Part shown: in pieces, positions 14,201 to 26,300 of the stretch
Layout of the letters: every line of letters begins with the position of its first letter
Position numbering within the stretch: position 1 is the first letter of the stretch
NCBI RefSeq assembly: GCF_963576615.1
Contig: NC_088708.1
Coordinates: 55,911,196 to 55,975,195 of the forward strand
Direction of reading: 5' to 3'
DNA from: Watersipora subatra
Taxonomy: Eukaryota; Bryozoa; Gymnolaemata; Cheilostomatida; Watersiporidae
Length of the DNA: 64,000 nt
Notes under the pieces: generated by a model
Told to the model about the DNA's origin: nothing
The model's input: only the letters and a program-made list of their open reading frames with translations
Database searches by the model: none
Made by a program: the position numbers and the translations under genes

Positions 14201-16022
14201 AGTAAGATTAGGAGCCGCAATCTTGTGGGAATATATAACCTTCAACAGCGGAGAAACAGCTACGGGTGCTGAGCTGAGTTTCATGAGTCATGACAGCGGT
14301 CAACTGTGTAAATATTGATACTGTGCGCTAAACTTCTAAAGGTCAGCCAACAACTTCAACAAAACATTATGATCTTCCTTGTGTGCAGTTATCCCAAATG
14401 GGTTGTTTTTGAGAAAGATAAATCTTTACTATAATAAGAGCTGTGTTCGTCTATCTTAAGTCCTGCTTAGAGAGCTAGGAAAGAAGATTGCCTCACACGA
14501 GGGTTAAACTGACAGCATCAGCTTCAAAGGCAAACACTCGACCACTACACCACTCGGTCACCATACAAGTTCATGAGATAATCATACTAATTACTCATGA
14601 TGATCTCACACAATCCACTGAACTGGCAAGCAAACTAGTATGCATAATTTTTAACCGAAATGAATATAACTTTTGCATAGAGCGCTTGGATCAGCAGTTG
14701 CACTTGCAATATTATTAAGATAGACAAGCAACTTTGCTCACAATTATTTAGGTTTGGTAGTTCTCTTGTTTGCTTGTCGGGTCATTCTGCAGAATGATAC
14801 ACTATGTACTACTAATGATACACTATGTACTACTAAAGCTTTTATGAAATACAGAGAACAATTGTAATATAGTAGCAATCAAGTGATTGTTTATTGTAGT
14901 GTTTGTCTATTGGACTGGTAAAAACAGTCCAATAGACAAACATTAGAATGAGTGGATGTAAAAAGGAAGCAATAATTTGGAGTTGTATCAACAAGAGAAA
15001 AGAATTATATAACTTATAATGCTGTTGATCCAACAAAAAGGTAGTTCTTCAGTTGGCAGGTGTATAGAAACTCTTTAACAGCTGATTCGTGCATGTTTAA
15101 TAAACAAGTAATTTATTGAAACTATTTGTCAGCGATCGTAACTATCTCAGAATCATAGCAATAAGCTTTTAAGGTCTAACAAAGATTTGGTTGAATATGT
15201 AAGTTTTTCAGCTCTATATTGACTTTAAAGGCATAACAGATTTTGCCTGAGCCACTGAACACAGTGATTTCTATTCAAGATGTTTGTGAGGCGTCTCATG
15301 TTTCACACAGCACAGAAGAGAGCAATAAAACTAGCAAATTTAAGCATTTGCCTCTTTCCTATGATTTACTATAACAATTATAATGTTAGTTACGATTGTA
15401 TTATGTATGCATCGATAGGCTAAATTACACTATTATAAGTTTGCAGTGTTTGCCAAAGAACGTGAGTTTTAAAATAACTCAGCAAAATACTACAACCCAA
15501 TCAAATATGTGCAATAGAGTAGCAAACAATATTAACACAAATTTGTTTCAGCACAAAAAAATTCTATAGTGTTATGAAAAAATAAGCTACAAAAAGTTGG
15601 TAAGCCTATATTGGTTGTTCGCCGGAACTTTGATGCATTTGTTGATTTGGAGACACAAGGCTGTTACAAAGTTTGTTATTAAACGACTCAAGCCTTAACA
15701 ATTTCTTAAAATACGTAAAATACTAAAAACTAATAGTGATATTTAGCTAAACTTGTTTTGGTACAAAAAGGACAGACTCAGCCTCATAATAGTGAGCAGC
15801 AATGAGAAGAGCTTAGTTGTATCGAACGTAAAATATGCACAAAAACAGTTAATTGGAACCGAAAACATTCACATTTAAAACAATCCAACAGCATTTTTAT
15901 TGCATATATCAATCGGCATCATAGATTAATTTGTCCGACTATTACTCTAATAAGTATGGATGATGAGGATTATAGAAACACAAATAATAATTTTACCTAC
16001 CTTTAACATCATCACTGAGCAT
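2023..16022 (-). CDS. CARMIL: CARMIL (LRRC16-family F-actin-uncapping protein), N-terminal part
   Basis: Six coding exons on the minus strand: 16022-16001, 13351-13254, 11806-11750, 9621-9562, 5214-5087 and 2265-2023, all with GT-AG introns and matching phases. They encode about 202 residues. CARMIL proteins bind capping protein at actin barbed ends and regulate actin assembly at membranes. Residues 8-125 or so match the N-terminal PH domain (for example KQKFNIAFIRLMNYEV and LELSIHYLEIKAID). Exon 6 carries the most conserved block, ACAGFSRMYICMCD then WDVDTIYLSHD, just before the leucine-rich repeats. The first coding exon is only 22 nt; an in-frame TGA lies upstream of its ATG. The LRR, capping-protein-binding and tail regions lie beyond the left edge. 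Which vertebrate paralogue it matches best cannot be told, as invertebrates usually have one gene. Confidence 0.9.
2523..4173. mobile_element. TA-flanked pogo/Tigger-like non-autonomous element (family G), split by a nested element
   Basis: The ends are CAGTAATACCTTAACC on the left and GTCAAGGTATTGCTG on the right, each flanked by TA. The ends and interior resemble 34355-35061. The TTAA element at 2867-3765 is inserted inside it; without that insert the host element is about 750 bp. CAGT...ACCT ends with a TA duplication are usual for pogo/Tigger elements. No transposase is encoded. It lies in the CARMIL intron between exons 5 and 6. Confidence 0.7.
2867..3765 (+). mobile_element. Complete 899-bp TTAA-flanked element with long terminal inverted repeats (family A, copy 2)
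   Basis: Terminal inverted repeats of about 180 bp: the left end begins AGGTCGACTAGCAAC and the right end is GTTGCAAGTCTACCT. TTAA stands on both sides (2863-2866 and 3766-3769). There is no transposase ORF, so it is non-autonomous. It is inserted inside the older family G element. Related sequence is at 561-1288 and 62459-62640. Confidence 0.85.
4631..4818. repeat. Degenerate 22-bp minisatellite
   Basis: About nine imperfect copies of a unit like GGTACAGTCAAACCCTCACT. The 62-codon ORF that crosses it is a by-product of the repeat. It lies in the intron between CARMIL exons 5 and 6. Confidence 0.85.
5386..5421. repeat. Hairpin with 14-bp perfect stem
   Basis: TGGCACCAGCAACA is followed after 8-9 bases by its exact reverse complement. 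No known regulatory role. It is probably a small inverted repeat of transposon origin. Confidence 0.8.
6432..6560. mobile_element. Solo arm of MITE family B
   Basis: Resembles the right arm of the elements at 8946-9360 and 60195-60616, sharing AACATCCTGGCAGTCA and ACCGATACCTT. Only one arm is present, so this is a truncated copy. Confidence 0.65.
7303..7391. repeat. Two adjacent palindromes
   Basis: The first pairs GAACAATACYCTCT with its complement. The second has a stem of about 20 bp, AATTGTAGCGATATGATTTT paired with its complement with one mismatch and almost no loop. Together they form a double hairpin in the CARMIL intron. Confidence 0.85.
7974..8063. repeat. 15-bp minisatellite with alternating units
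   Basis: About six copies of CTGCTGTATCRACCC. The G and A variants alternate, giving a 30-bp higher-order period. Both strands are open across it, which yields cysteine-rich or valine/aspartate-rich 60-codon ORFs that are not genes. Confidence 0.9.
8797..8896. repeat. 14-bp minisatellite, about seven copies
   Basis: Tandem copies of CTGGCTGGCAACTA with a few T/C variants, directly left of a MITE family B element. Confidence 0.9.
8946..9360 (+). mobile_element. MITE family B, complete copy
   Basis: The arms are long imperfect inverted repeats: the left contains GACAGGATGTTTATAG and the right contains AACATCCTGGCAGTCA. The unique middle (about 9090-9200) contains ATAACAACTAGTGATGTCA. A second complete copy in the opposite orientation is at 60195-60616. 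No ORF. The exact ends are approximate. Confidence 0.7.
9687..9973. mobile_element. Small TA-flanked pogo-like MITE (287 bp)
   Basis: The left end CAGTAATGCCTC and the right end GAGGGATTACTG are inverted copies, flanked by TA on both sides. No coding capacity. It lies in the CARMIL intron between exons 3 and 4. Confidence 0.65.
9974..10823. other. CARMIL intron 3, no exon seen
   Basis: Open frames of 70-83 codons occur at 10046-10264 (both strands) and 10302-10553, but none shows a recognisable domain or convincing splice context. Treated as non-coding intron sequence. Confidence 0.5.
10824..11163. mobile_element. Harbinger-like MITE, family C copy 1
   Basis: Short terminal inverted repeats: CCTGATTCCCATAT on the left and ATATGGGAACCAGG on the right. 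Locally GC-rich (many CGCC/GGCG words), unlike the surroundings. The right flank is TTA and the left is CTA, consistent with a decayed 3-bp duplication. Clearly homologous to 61350-61701. The minus-strand ORF at 11054-11404 overlaps it and is not a gene. Confidence 0.75.
11586..11640. repeat. Hairpin with about 20-bp stem
   Basis: TTATATTGCTGTATGCAAAC folds on GTTTGCATACAG plus ACAATATAA with a 4-base loop. It lies just left of CARMIL exon 3. Confidence 0.75.
11807..13253. other. CARMIL intron 2
   Basis: AT-rich intron between exons 2 and 3. I see no exon, RNA gene or clear repeat in it. Confidence 0.6.
14486..14562 (-). other. tRNA-like sequence, probably a SINE head or tRNA pseudogene
   Basis: The minus strand reads GGTGACCGAGTGGTGTAGTGG, which looks like a tRNA acceptor arm and A box. 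It ends with a decayed B box (AGTTTAACCCT instead of GGTTCGAACCC). The acceptor stem does not close, so it is unlikely to be a working tRNA gene. tRNA-derived SINEs are common in invertebrate genomes. Confidence 0.5.
14898..14942. repeat. Hairpin with 17-bp perfect stem
   Basis: TGTTTGTCTATTGGACT is followed after 9 bases by its exact reverse complement. In the first CARMIL intron. Confidence 0.85.
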
Positions 16023-19000
16023 GATTATTCCGTCTTCTGAACAAAGCTCAAAATTTGGTCGTCATACGACAGCAAAGTAATCTGACAACAATTAGCTCAC
16101 TGCGCTGAATAATCTGAATGGATCATTTTGGAAGCGAATTGGGAGTCCAGGAAGTCGAGTTTCTCCTCCTCCGAGCGTCCATAAATTATTAGACTGTGCG
16201 TAGATCTATTGGCAAATGCATTGATAGTCGTATCTGAGAAAGTATAACGATTATGGAACTCTAACTAAAAACATCAACGGGAGACAATTTGAGAACCGTT
16301 TCCTTTTCGATGCTGTCAATAAAACAAAATTCATGAACGGTTGCTGTCAAAACTTGTTTTTTGTTAAGCTATAAATCATTTTTTATAAACGTTAAAATAA
16401 AATAATAATAATAATTCTACCCTTCAACATAGCGCAAAAATATAACTGAGTAATGAATTATCAATACATGTACGTATAATGAGAGTTTGTTGCCGTAGTT
16501 ACTCGTAACTAAAGTCACAACTGCGCCACTTTTTTGTCCAATCAGATGCTCATATGCATCTAGTTGGCCAACAGCTGTTCGTCAAAACTGGGTAGTACCG
16601 TTGGCGAATAAGTGTGCGTAAATTCGCGGGTGAATGTTGCAAACGTCCGTACATGTACGCTGAAAATTACTGTTTTTACAAAAAGTGTACCGTTCCAATT
16701 ATCGTTCATCGGCTTCTGCTTTCTAATTGGCTTAATTGATAGATATCTAACGTAACTGACATTTTCTAGATAATGGTGATAAGCTATTAATATTTTTGAA
16801 AGCAATAGGTTACAGGACATTACTATGAACTCGTGAATTCACATGTGAAAAAGAGCTTACTGGCATGTACTGACCAATGATAGGTCTTTAATTAAAAATA
16901 ATGATGGAGTTGACAAAAGCAAAGTACAAAGATTTGTACAATGTCGGCATATTATGGTTAGAAGCTAGCATTACTTGCTCAAAATTGTAACAACGCTGCA
17001 CGTAAATCACATTTTATAACCGGTATGGTAGGCTATATGCTGCATAGCCATACCTGCCAATTCTCCCAAAAAAAAAAATTAAAATGCGGGATATTTTTGC
17101 CCCAATTTCCACAATTTTATATATACTACCATTGATAAATCAATTGCCCCAAAACCAAATCTCACGCATTGCCCCACTCTTGGGTTGGCAGGCCTGTGCA
17201 TAGCATTAGTTACATATGCATTAGTTACTATTCAAGCATTTTATGTTTGTTTCTTATAAATCCTTTTAGCCTCGTACTTTAAGCAATGATATACAGTTAG
17301 AGACTTTCATAACAGTTTCTTACCCAAAACCGTCAGAGACTTAAGACTTAAATCTCAGACTGAAACATAACTCAGCCTAATGCTGGAATCTAGGTGAACC
17401 AGAGTATTAACCAAATTTTCACTTCTGAGGCGCTTTCTCAAGGCCCCTGAGGCCAATTACAAGTGTACTGTTACTATCGAGTAAGTATACAGCCCCCCCC
17501 CCCAGGGCTGTATATCATTGCTTTAAGGGATATCCGAGGGAGGTCGCAGGTTGCACTGAATAATGTATATACTGGTGGCTTTTGTATTTTTGTTATAGAA
17601 TAATAGGTAAAATATACATGAATATGTATAAAAAAAGTCATGACATATTAATAAATGAGTTCTCGTGCTGTTTGCCTCATATTAAAGATCATAGTGAGAA
17701 AACTCCATTCTGATTCTGAACCCAAGAGTCATCTATAAACTAACCAAATGGTATATTGGAAAATTAATACACACTTGGGGTTTATTTTATTTATGCACTT
17801 CCTATATTTGATGCGAGTAACAGAGATAAAAAATGAACACAAATTAATTAATAGACCATATTTTTATATATGCGCATATCTGTGGCAATCATACTCATAG
17901 TTTCAGAGCACGCTAACAAGTAGTGAAATGTTTAAACTATCTTACACCACATTTTATTGTTGCAGCATGTCTTCTTACACAGTACAAAATGTTGGCAAAC
18001 ATTGATTATTGCCTAGGCTAATGCGCTTCATAAATTAAATTGTTGAACAAGAGTAACTTTGTTAGTCGTTGATATTTGTTAAGTGGGCTAGCCTTGAAGC
18101 ATTTTGAATTCTATCATTTTACATAAATCACTGCTAAATTCTGAATGTCTATAGTATCTATAAATTCTGAATATCTATAGTATCTAGAACATAACAATTT
18201 TTTGAAGTAGTTTTTGTTATAGGCCTACTAAGTGTGTGCAGTGAATTTAGATGAGTTTCTCGGATTTTATGGTTATGAAGTCAATATTATTATGCAATGC
18301 TCTGAAGAATAGTCCCTAAAAAGGCGCTAAAACTTATTGCACGAATTGGCTTGTACAACGCTGGAAGATTGTTGCTTTAGGATTGGCTTAATAATTTTAA
18401 GTACTCGGCGTCGTTTGTTTTTAAAATTCTTCAAAGCTGACTGTAAAATGCAAATACTTGGGACCTGATTTGAAAAGTCTAAATTAAAAATTTTTTCAAG
18501 CTCTGCGATAAAATAAGATATTTTTCAGGCATTGGACAAAATTTATTGGGCAGTAGTTTTTTATTTGAATAATCGTAATACTGGTTAGGTCCTAAAACTG
18601 GGATTTGCAGTTTTAGTTGCATTTCTATTTGCTTTGCAGTCAGTTAATCAACCTACCTAACATTTCACAACTCTGTAAGAAAAAATTTCTTTTAATAATA
18701 TTGAGTAATTTATTAACTAAAGAAAATTAAAAAAGCTCCCTATCACTAGTTAATGCGCTATTATTCTTAGCATACTCAATATTGATACTATATACCGTAA
18801 AACCTTTATTTTAACGCTATGGGGCTCTATTTTCCAACCCTTCCTTCAGAGTGGTGCTTTATTAAAGGTGACATTGAAATAAAGGGTGGCGTTGTATTTT
18901 TCAAACATCTTGTCAGAATGCTGAGAAAATAAATTTAACCCATTCACGGGCGAATCGTGTGTCGCCTATATTTTTTATTCTCATTCGGGCAGTGCCACAT

Positions 19001-20868
19001 TAACCCTTTTGGACGCAAGAAATTTGCTAATTTACCTCCAACTTGTTGTATACCTTTAAATAAATATACACGGAAAGTTGATACATGTCTTTACCAGTTG
19101 ATATCTATTGCTTACAATTAACCTACGATTATCTTATAGCCTGCTTTTCAATTTGTTGGGACCTTCAAAGTTTTTTATCTCAGTTTAAATTTGAAGGCAT
19201 ATTCTCATTTTATAAGTACATTTAACAATTGCAAAAAAGCTCATGGTACTCATCGATGTTTGCGACAATTTGCAGTCAAAACTGGCTTTTTATGTGCAAT
19301 AAAACAGGAGTTACGAGCGTCAATCCATTTCAAGCTGAGTTCAGATTACCACAATCATGCTATCAAATAATATATGCTATAAATCTGCAAGTTTTATCAT
19401 AATAATTTATTGAATGCTACAAATATATATTCAAGAACAAGTAACATAAACATACCATAATTATAATACGTGAAGCAACAAATATTAATATTTTTAAAAA
19501 AATTTATTAGCATCGTTTGCTTGACTAGTTGCGTTCTGATTGTTGCTTCTGTTTGGAACCATTTCATGGTCTTCTACTGTTCAATACTTTCCACGATGTC
19601 TTTTGACCTCAACCCATCCTCTGCACAGCTGAGCTAGTCGATATTAGTGTCCAAACAATATTTTAGTGGAGCAAAGTTTTGTACGCAATGCCATTTTGAG
19701 TAGAAACTTCTGACACAAATAAAGAAAAACCACGTGTAATCAAAATAGTCTCCAAATGTTAGCCTCAAAATTTTCTATCCCGTTTTCCTTCGTAAATGTG
19801 AAAACTTTTCCCACATTCATAGAAGTAGCAAGACCGCATTAAAAAAGGAACTACTATTAGTCTGATGCAGTTACTAATTATTTCGATGGTGTTGCAATCA
19901 AATTTTTTAATGAAAAAACCTAAAAACTTGGAGCTGGAAAACGGATTTCGATATGAACAAAAACAACGAACAAATTAATTGTTATTGATGTAACCCAGTC
20001 ATTAGTACAGTTTTATGGTCAATTTTTACTGATCACTTGCTTTATGGGTTCATAAAGATTAAGAATGTCAAACAGTATTGGTCAAATAGAGGTGGTTTTC
20101 AAATACGCGTGACGTTCAAATAGAAGTGGCGTTCAATTAATGGGTGGCGCTCTATTTTTCAACCCTTCTCTCATAGTTTCGCTCAAATAAAGGTGGCATT
20201 CAAATGAAGGTGGTTTTCAAATACAGGTTTTACGGTATCTTGTTTGTAAAATAAACTTCAATAAAGCAGTCTAGAGAGTTCTACCTATTTCAGTCCAACT
20301 GGTTCTATCTATGAATTTGATAAGATTATTTTATAATACGAGATATGTGATATTTACATCAACACTCTGTAAGGTATACGCAGCATGTGTATAAACACTA
20401 TCTGAAAATTTTTAACTATGGAAGTAATCCTCCTGTAACCTGCATTTCGCTGCTGGTGCCAAGTTTTGTCAGATATTAAATAACAATTTATGAATTATAA
20501 TATATAATTTATAAATTGTAATTACAAATCATACAAATTATAATTTATTTTAACAATTTATTTATTTTTTATTACTTTTGGCCTTAGAAAAAGATTACAG
20601 TTCATATATTTTACTGTAGATTTATTATGAGGATATACCTGCATTTCAATTTTTTTACAGTTTTACCCGTGGTTGATGCAAAATAAAGGCTATTATCAAT
20701 AATCAGCTCGTTATTAATAATTCAATTGGTTTCTATCTTTGTCTAAAACTATGGCCTTTTTAGCTGGCACGCTACTGGTCTATTACTCCAATCATCACAT
20801 AGGTAACATTCCCTTTTATAGCGAGGCATGATATCTTCGTTCATTTTTGCTGCAGACTAAGCTATGAA
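16023..20868. other. Divergent intergenic spacer between CARMIL and RAP1
   Basis: The two genes are transcribed away from each other here, so both promoters and any 5' untranslated exons should lie in this 4.8 kb. No TATA box or CpG-rich block stands out. It contains a poly-C run near 17493-17503, next to GGGCTGTATATCATTG, a motif also seen in the hairpin at 47638-47688. A 1.4 kb transposon fills 18795-20235. No coding exon recognised. Confidence 0.6.
18795..20235. mobile_element. TA-flanked 1.44-kb DNA transposon with CCGTAAAACC ends (family F)
   Basis: The left end is TA|CCGTAAAACCTTTATTT and the right end is GGTTTTACGG|TA, an inverted match. Sub-terminal sequence is rich in short repeats such as GGTGGCGTTCAA and CAACCCTTC on both sides. 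No transposase ORF remains. The TA duplication points to the Tc1/mariner/pogo group; the family assignment is inference. Confidence 0.7.
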
Positions 20869-23329
20869 ATGGCGTCCGATACTAGCACTTCATTGCCAAC
20901 AAAGCTTTTTATTCACAACAGTGAGCCTCTGACTTTTTACATGATTCCGTGTAAGCAGAAAAGGCCCCTTCAAGAATTGATTGAGGTATGTCACAAACAA
21001 GTTGCACCTCTAGATTGAGACATTCGTTCGTATGTTTACATCTATAGCTAGATCCTTGTTACATGTTTACATCTATAGCTAGATCCTTGTAACACGTTGA
21101 GCTGAACCTCTCACTTAGACTAAAAGTATTCATCAAACCCCCCATGGGCCATGAGCTATCAAGCATGTAACCAAGTACAGTAGGCGCTCCTCAACCCCCC
21201 ATGGGCCATGAGCTATCAAGCATGTAACCAAGTACAGTAGGCGCTCCTACAACGAAAATCATTCGTTCCAGGAACGTTTATGTTATAGGACTTTTACGTT
21301 ATAAGAACAGTAAAATACATGTAAATTGCCTAATCCGTTCCAAGATCTTTTCAAACTCATACCTTTGGCCATACAAAAAAAGAAAACGTGACATTTTTTA
21401 TTTTATTTTAGGCTGTACCGTAACTGCAGTATTATTTGTTTCCATCGACAACTTTTACAACACTGTTTTAGAATTTTTATAACACTTACAAATTTTCACA
21501 ATGACAACACTGGTTTTATAGACCATGATTGCGATAATTTTACAATATGCTGATGGAGAGGGCACATCTTTAACGTTCATTTATGATTTGCTCATTTTTT
21601 CTAAACAGCCAAGTCTATTCTGCAAACCAAAACTAAAAACAAATATTTTATACGTTTACAATAAAGCAAAGCCACACAATATTTTCATTATAAAAAATGG
21701 TAATACATGTTCGTCATCTAACTGTACCCATGGGTCAAGGTCGGGCTAAAAGATACCTTTCGACGATACTTCCAACTCGTGTCATTCAGATTGGTGGATC
21801 GCCGTTGTAACACCTACACCAATCAATCGCCTTTGTATTTATGAACAATTGCGCAGCTACCTATCTTCTGTTTTGTTGACACATCCGACAATCTACCACA
21901 ATGAACTAGAAGGTCATGGATGTTGTATTATTATATGTGTAATAGATATAACGCTATACGTATGTCATTTTTCTCTCGTAAATGCGGCGAGATATGTTAC
22001 CATTCAAATTGAATTTGAGAACTCGCCTGCATTGACACTTTACATTATATAGAATTTTTTACCTAGTGCGAAGCAAAAACCTCACATAAATTATTAATGT
22101 TACCTGGAATTTACAATATATGAGGTATATGTATAGGAGATATACGTTATATACGGTGTTTTTAATACAATTTTCACTACTTTTAGCACTTGCAGCATAT
22201 GAACATGTCTGGTCTGTCTTGAGCTCTCCTTAATACACTTTTAACAAAAATTTGACTCTTTTCCAAAGATATACCACATGATACGATCATCAACACATTT
22301 ATGCTTGTACCTGTTTATTAGAAGTGCTTAATCAAATTTGAGCATTGTTCAATTAAGGCAGAAAGGGTTAGGAATGTTTGCGATATAATATTCCAGGAGA
22401 ATGGAGGATCAATGACAAGCCAAAGACGAGAAGCGCAATACATGTAAGTAGGATTGCGCTTTTTCTTGTTTGTTAGTTAAATATGAGGGACCTCGTTGAC
22501 CGAAGATTCATATATCTTCTAATAATGTGATCGTCCAAAGCTGTGCATTAAATTATTTTATGAGTAACAAATAAATAATTTAATAGACTATATTTCACCC
22601 CTTCTATTCTTAGAAGACATTTTAAGTCAGAAGTTCACTTAATAACTTTGGTTTATGGCTCATGCATAAAGCGTTGTTTGCCGGAAATATAAAAATAATA
22701 CCATAGATACTACATGTAGATAGGTTTATAGCTGCATTAGGAAAGCTTTTACCTTGTTGAAGTTCACTTCATTTAGATGCTTTCCGACTGAAAGCAGGTA
22801 ATTGTCAAAATATTAGTTCTGCTAGGATATACTTTTGTATCATCCTGTTACTTTAGCCTTAAGATATAAGCATGTGCTTTGTCTGCAAATATGTCATATT
22901 TAATTGGTTTGAAGGTTTGTATGATTTAAGTGGTAGTAAATAGAAAACATTTTTGTGTAAAATTGTCAAGATACTATATACAGTTTTAGTAGTTTTTGGT
23001 CACCTTTATCATTACAGAGTATACTGTATTCGTGATAAGCCTAGGTTTCACTGTTTGATTTTGGTCAGTCGCAGATATTATTTTTGCTAGAGATCTTACC
23101 TTAAGTTTTACAATGTCAGGAAGCAATTTCAGCTTTAATTGTTTTACTATTTGCACGCAGTTGTACGTAGTGTATCTGTCTATTCTACCATGGGTTAGTC
23201 TGTGATTTCTAGTTTTGTGTTAAGGTTGTACCGCCCTGGAGACATTGTTTCCAACCGTGACCAAGTCAGCACTAGCTTTATTGAAGACTGCATCAAACAG
23301 CAGAAGCTGCTGGATGTAGATAAATACAG
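20869..23329 (+). CDS. TERF2IP: RAP1 exons 1-3: BRCT domain
   Basis: Exon 1 ends LQELIE|GTATGT. The 47-nt exon 2 supplies ENGGSMTSQRREAQY, the glycine-pair turn expected after the first BRCT helix. Exon 3 gives LYRPGDIVSNRDQ then STSFIEDCIKQQKLL and DKYR, matching human FISTQYILDCVERNERLELEAYR. Phases fit (0, then 2). Exon 3 could also begin at 23213, since two AG acceptors 12 nt apart are both in frame. The exon 3 donor is CAG|GTTTGT. Confidence 0.85.
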
Positions 23330-26300
23330 GTTTGTCTATATCATTTATAGCAATCTCCACCTTGTTCAGATTGGAGAGGGTGCACATGAGACTATATGCG
23401 AATTATTATCGTTGGAATTGTATTTTATTTAAAAAGGAAAAAGGAAGACAATACTCATGTCAATGCCACTGTAAACTAGCACCAGTTTGTAAATTGATCT
23501 CGTGAATGCAGGTTAGTTTTTGTCAGTGTGTTTCGCAAAACTTTATTGTTACGCAATTCATTCATGATACAGTTTGGTTTTAGCCATGGCTAGCTTTAAG
23601 AACTAGCCTAAAATCTATTATTTTAATAACAGCTGGCAAATTCTTGCTTGTGCGGTTTAAACTGCTGAAAAATTCCAGTTAAAGTGGGCCAGCATAAATT
23701 CAAATGGCTGAATTTATCTGGCAGAAATCGGCAAGAATTGCAAGATTTACTCAAACTCTAGTTGAAAGCAAAAAGCATTTATATTCATCATGTTGTTAGA
23801 AGATTTGCCTGCGCATACTCACAGTTTGCTTTTAACTTTCCATGTTCTTGTCATCAGTTCCAACTCCAAGCCTAATATATACACTCATTATGCTTTGAAC
23901 TGTTTCATACGGTCACTAATTTTGGTTTTAAAATACTTGAGTTCGAAACATAATGTACTATTGATTTTGTTATAGTATTGATCCAGACAAACTAACGGTC
24001 TACTAGTATGTCTAATACTGTTTTTAAAAAATAAGAAATGACAAGGCTATTTTGGTATGCATTTACATGTAGGCCTATAAACTTTCTAGTCAGGGTGACT
24101 GTGGCTTCCCGTGGGATCCGAATGATTAAAGCATGCCACCTACCTAGATGCCTTCAGTAGGTCCCAAAGAGCAAGAAAAGTTTTGTTGGCAAATTCTGAG
24201 GGGTGTAAGAGGGCGGCCATCTTGGTTTTTCAAAATGGCCGCCATTTGAATATGTTTTTCACCTATAACTCGAGTACGGGACAAGAGCCCAGTTTACCCC
24301 ACATTTGCTCTCAACCAACAGAAACCACTCGGTTGCGACAAGCATGATCTGGCGTGGCTGCTGGGAGAAACTCTCACACCAAGGACAATCTACAGAACAG
24401 GAAGTGCAATCTGATGCTGAACATGCTGAACAAGTTAACTCAGAATCCAATGATCAAATTCCCGCTTGGGCAGCATACAACTCTTTCGTAGGCAGGCCAA
24501 GGCCACTCACATGTGTGAATACACCACCATTAATAGCTGCACCAGCTCATGAATGGCCAACACTGCTTACGATACTGAAACAAGCACAGGGAATCTCTGC
24601 CAAAGTCATTGGACCACAACGTAAAACAGTGGTTACACTTGACATGGGTTTGTACAAACCTGCTAAGCAGCTTCAAATGGCTCGGAATGACTGCAGTCAC
24701 TTAATTCTCCGTCCTGGAGAACTTCATACTGTAATGGCACAGCTCCGAACTATCGGATCATACATGGACAACAGCGGCCTAGATTTATGTTGGATTGAAG
24801 CAGAGTTGTATGGTTCAGCTACTGTGAAGCAGATTCTTGAGGGCAGACATGTGAAAAGAGGTAATACGTCACATTTAACAACCCTTCAAGCTTTGTTCAC
24901 ACTATACGTAGAGGCATTCTTCAAAGACACACCTGGTCTGATTGACAAATACGCTGAAATGGTGCGCCTCCTCAACCAGGCATGTGCAGATGATGATCCC
25001 AAAGAGATTCAGAGAGCACATGCAAATATGGTACAAGCAATTGAGTCACTGGGCATCTTGGAAGAGATGAGTGACTTTGATGATGATTTCTGCAAGAGAC
25101 CACTAGCACAAGCATTCCGTAGATACATGCAGATGGTATTAGATATGATGGTTCATATCAGGGCAGTACGTACTGGCAACTGGATACTTCACTTTGAGGC
25201 AACAGAAGCCTTTGTGAAATATTACTTTGCGCTTGATAAGCTAAACTATACCCGTCTTATTCCTTTGTATCTAGCAGATATGAAGTCGGTAGCTCAGTCA
25301 GACCCTGAAATATGGGCGGAGTTCATGGATGGCAATTGGGTGGTCAACAAGAATGCCGTACCCTTCTGTGCGGTTGGCCGGGATCACGCGCTGGAACAGG
25401 TAAACGGGTCAATGAAAGTGTCTGGAGGTCTCATTGGAATCACCTTGAATGAATATGCCCGAACAAAATTCTTCCTAGTTGCACCCGAACTCGCTCGAAT
25501 AGCAGAGGAAGCAGAGACAATCGCCGGCATATCCCCATTCAAGGCCAAAAAGCATCATGAACACACAGAGGCAAAAGCTGAGCTTCAAGAGCAGAATGTT
25601 GATGACCTGACGGAAAGCATCAAAAATTTGACAAATCCCTTTGCAGATGACTGTGATCAAGTGATCAACTTGGTTACAAAAGCAGTTATGTCTGACAAAA
25701 TACAAGAAGACATCAACAGAAGCACGCAGGTTGGAGCAGAACAATTCGCCCTATTTGTTCAAGAGAGGATCACAACAGGACAGGTGAATCTGTGGGCTCC
25801 AATGAAGAAACAGAAATTGCAAATGTGGTCATCAGCTGGAATAAAAGTGAAACTGAGAAATGGTGATCAGGTTGTAGAATTGAAAGAAGACAGGGCACTC
25901 TTTGCTCGCTTGCTGATTGTTTCGAAAGCAAGAGATATCAACCTTAAATATGCAGTTGGAACCTATGAATTTTTAGTTGTGCCAAGGGCCTTGTTTGCCG
26001 CGGATGGTTCCCTGTTTTACACCACGTCCAAGAGCAATTTGATGTCCATCCTTGAAGGATTGCCAGGAGACAATTCAATGCCTGATGAAATGGATGACAG
26101 GCCTGCTGCCAATACCGCTTCTAAATGTGTTGCAATCGTCGACGGAATGGCTGATGTCCAATCACTAAATAAACCAGAATGGGTAAAAACATGCCAAGAT
26201 TTAGCAACTCATTTCATTGAACGTCACTTGGAAAAATACAGCAGCTATGACGAAGTTCATCTTGTGTTTGATCGTTATGATATTGGTCAATCACTGAAGG

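Larger units (their letters stand above)
13352..16000. other. CARMIL intron 1
   Basis: Separates the 22-nt first coding exon from exon 2. It holds a tRNA-like fragment (14486-14562) and a hairpin (14898-14942). Nothing else can be supported. Confidence 0.6.
20986..22396. other. RAP1 intron 1
   Basis: Contains two short tandem duplications (21032-21094 and 21137-21250) and a truncated copy of TA-element family E (about 21235-22100). No exon seen. ORFs at 21525-21749 and 21849-22052 lie in the transposon copy. Confidence 0.6.

Noticed and set aside
14486-14562. Functional tRNA gene
   Set aside because: The A-box region is good, but the B box is decayed and the acceptor stem does not pair.
23790-23975. 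Possible missing RAP1 exon (SNSKPNIYTHYA region)
   Set aside because: The entry phase fits, but there is no convincing donor or homology; kept only as a place to look.
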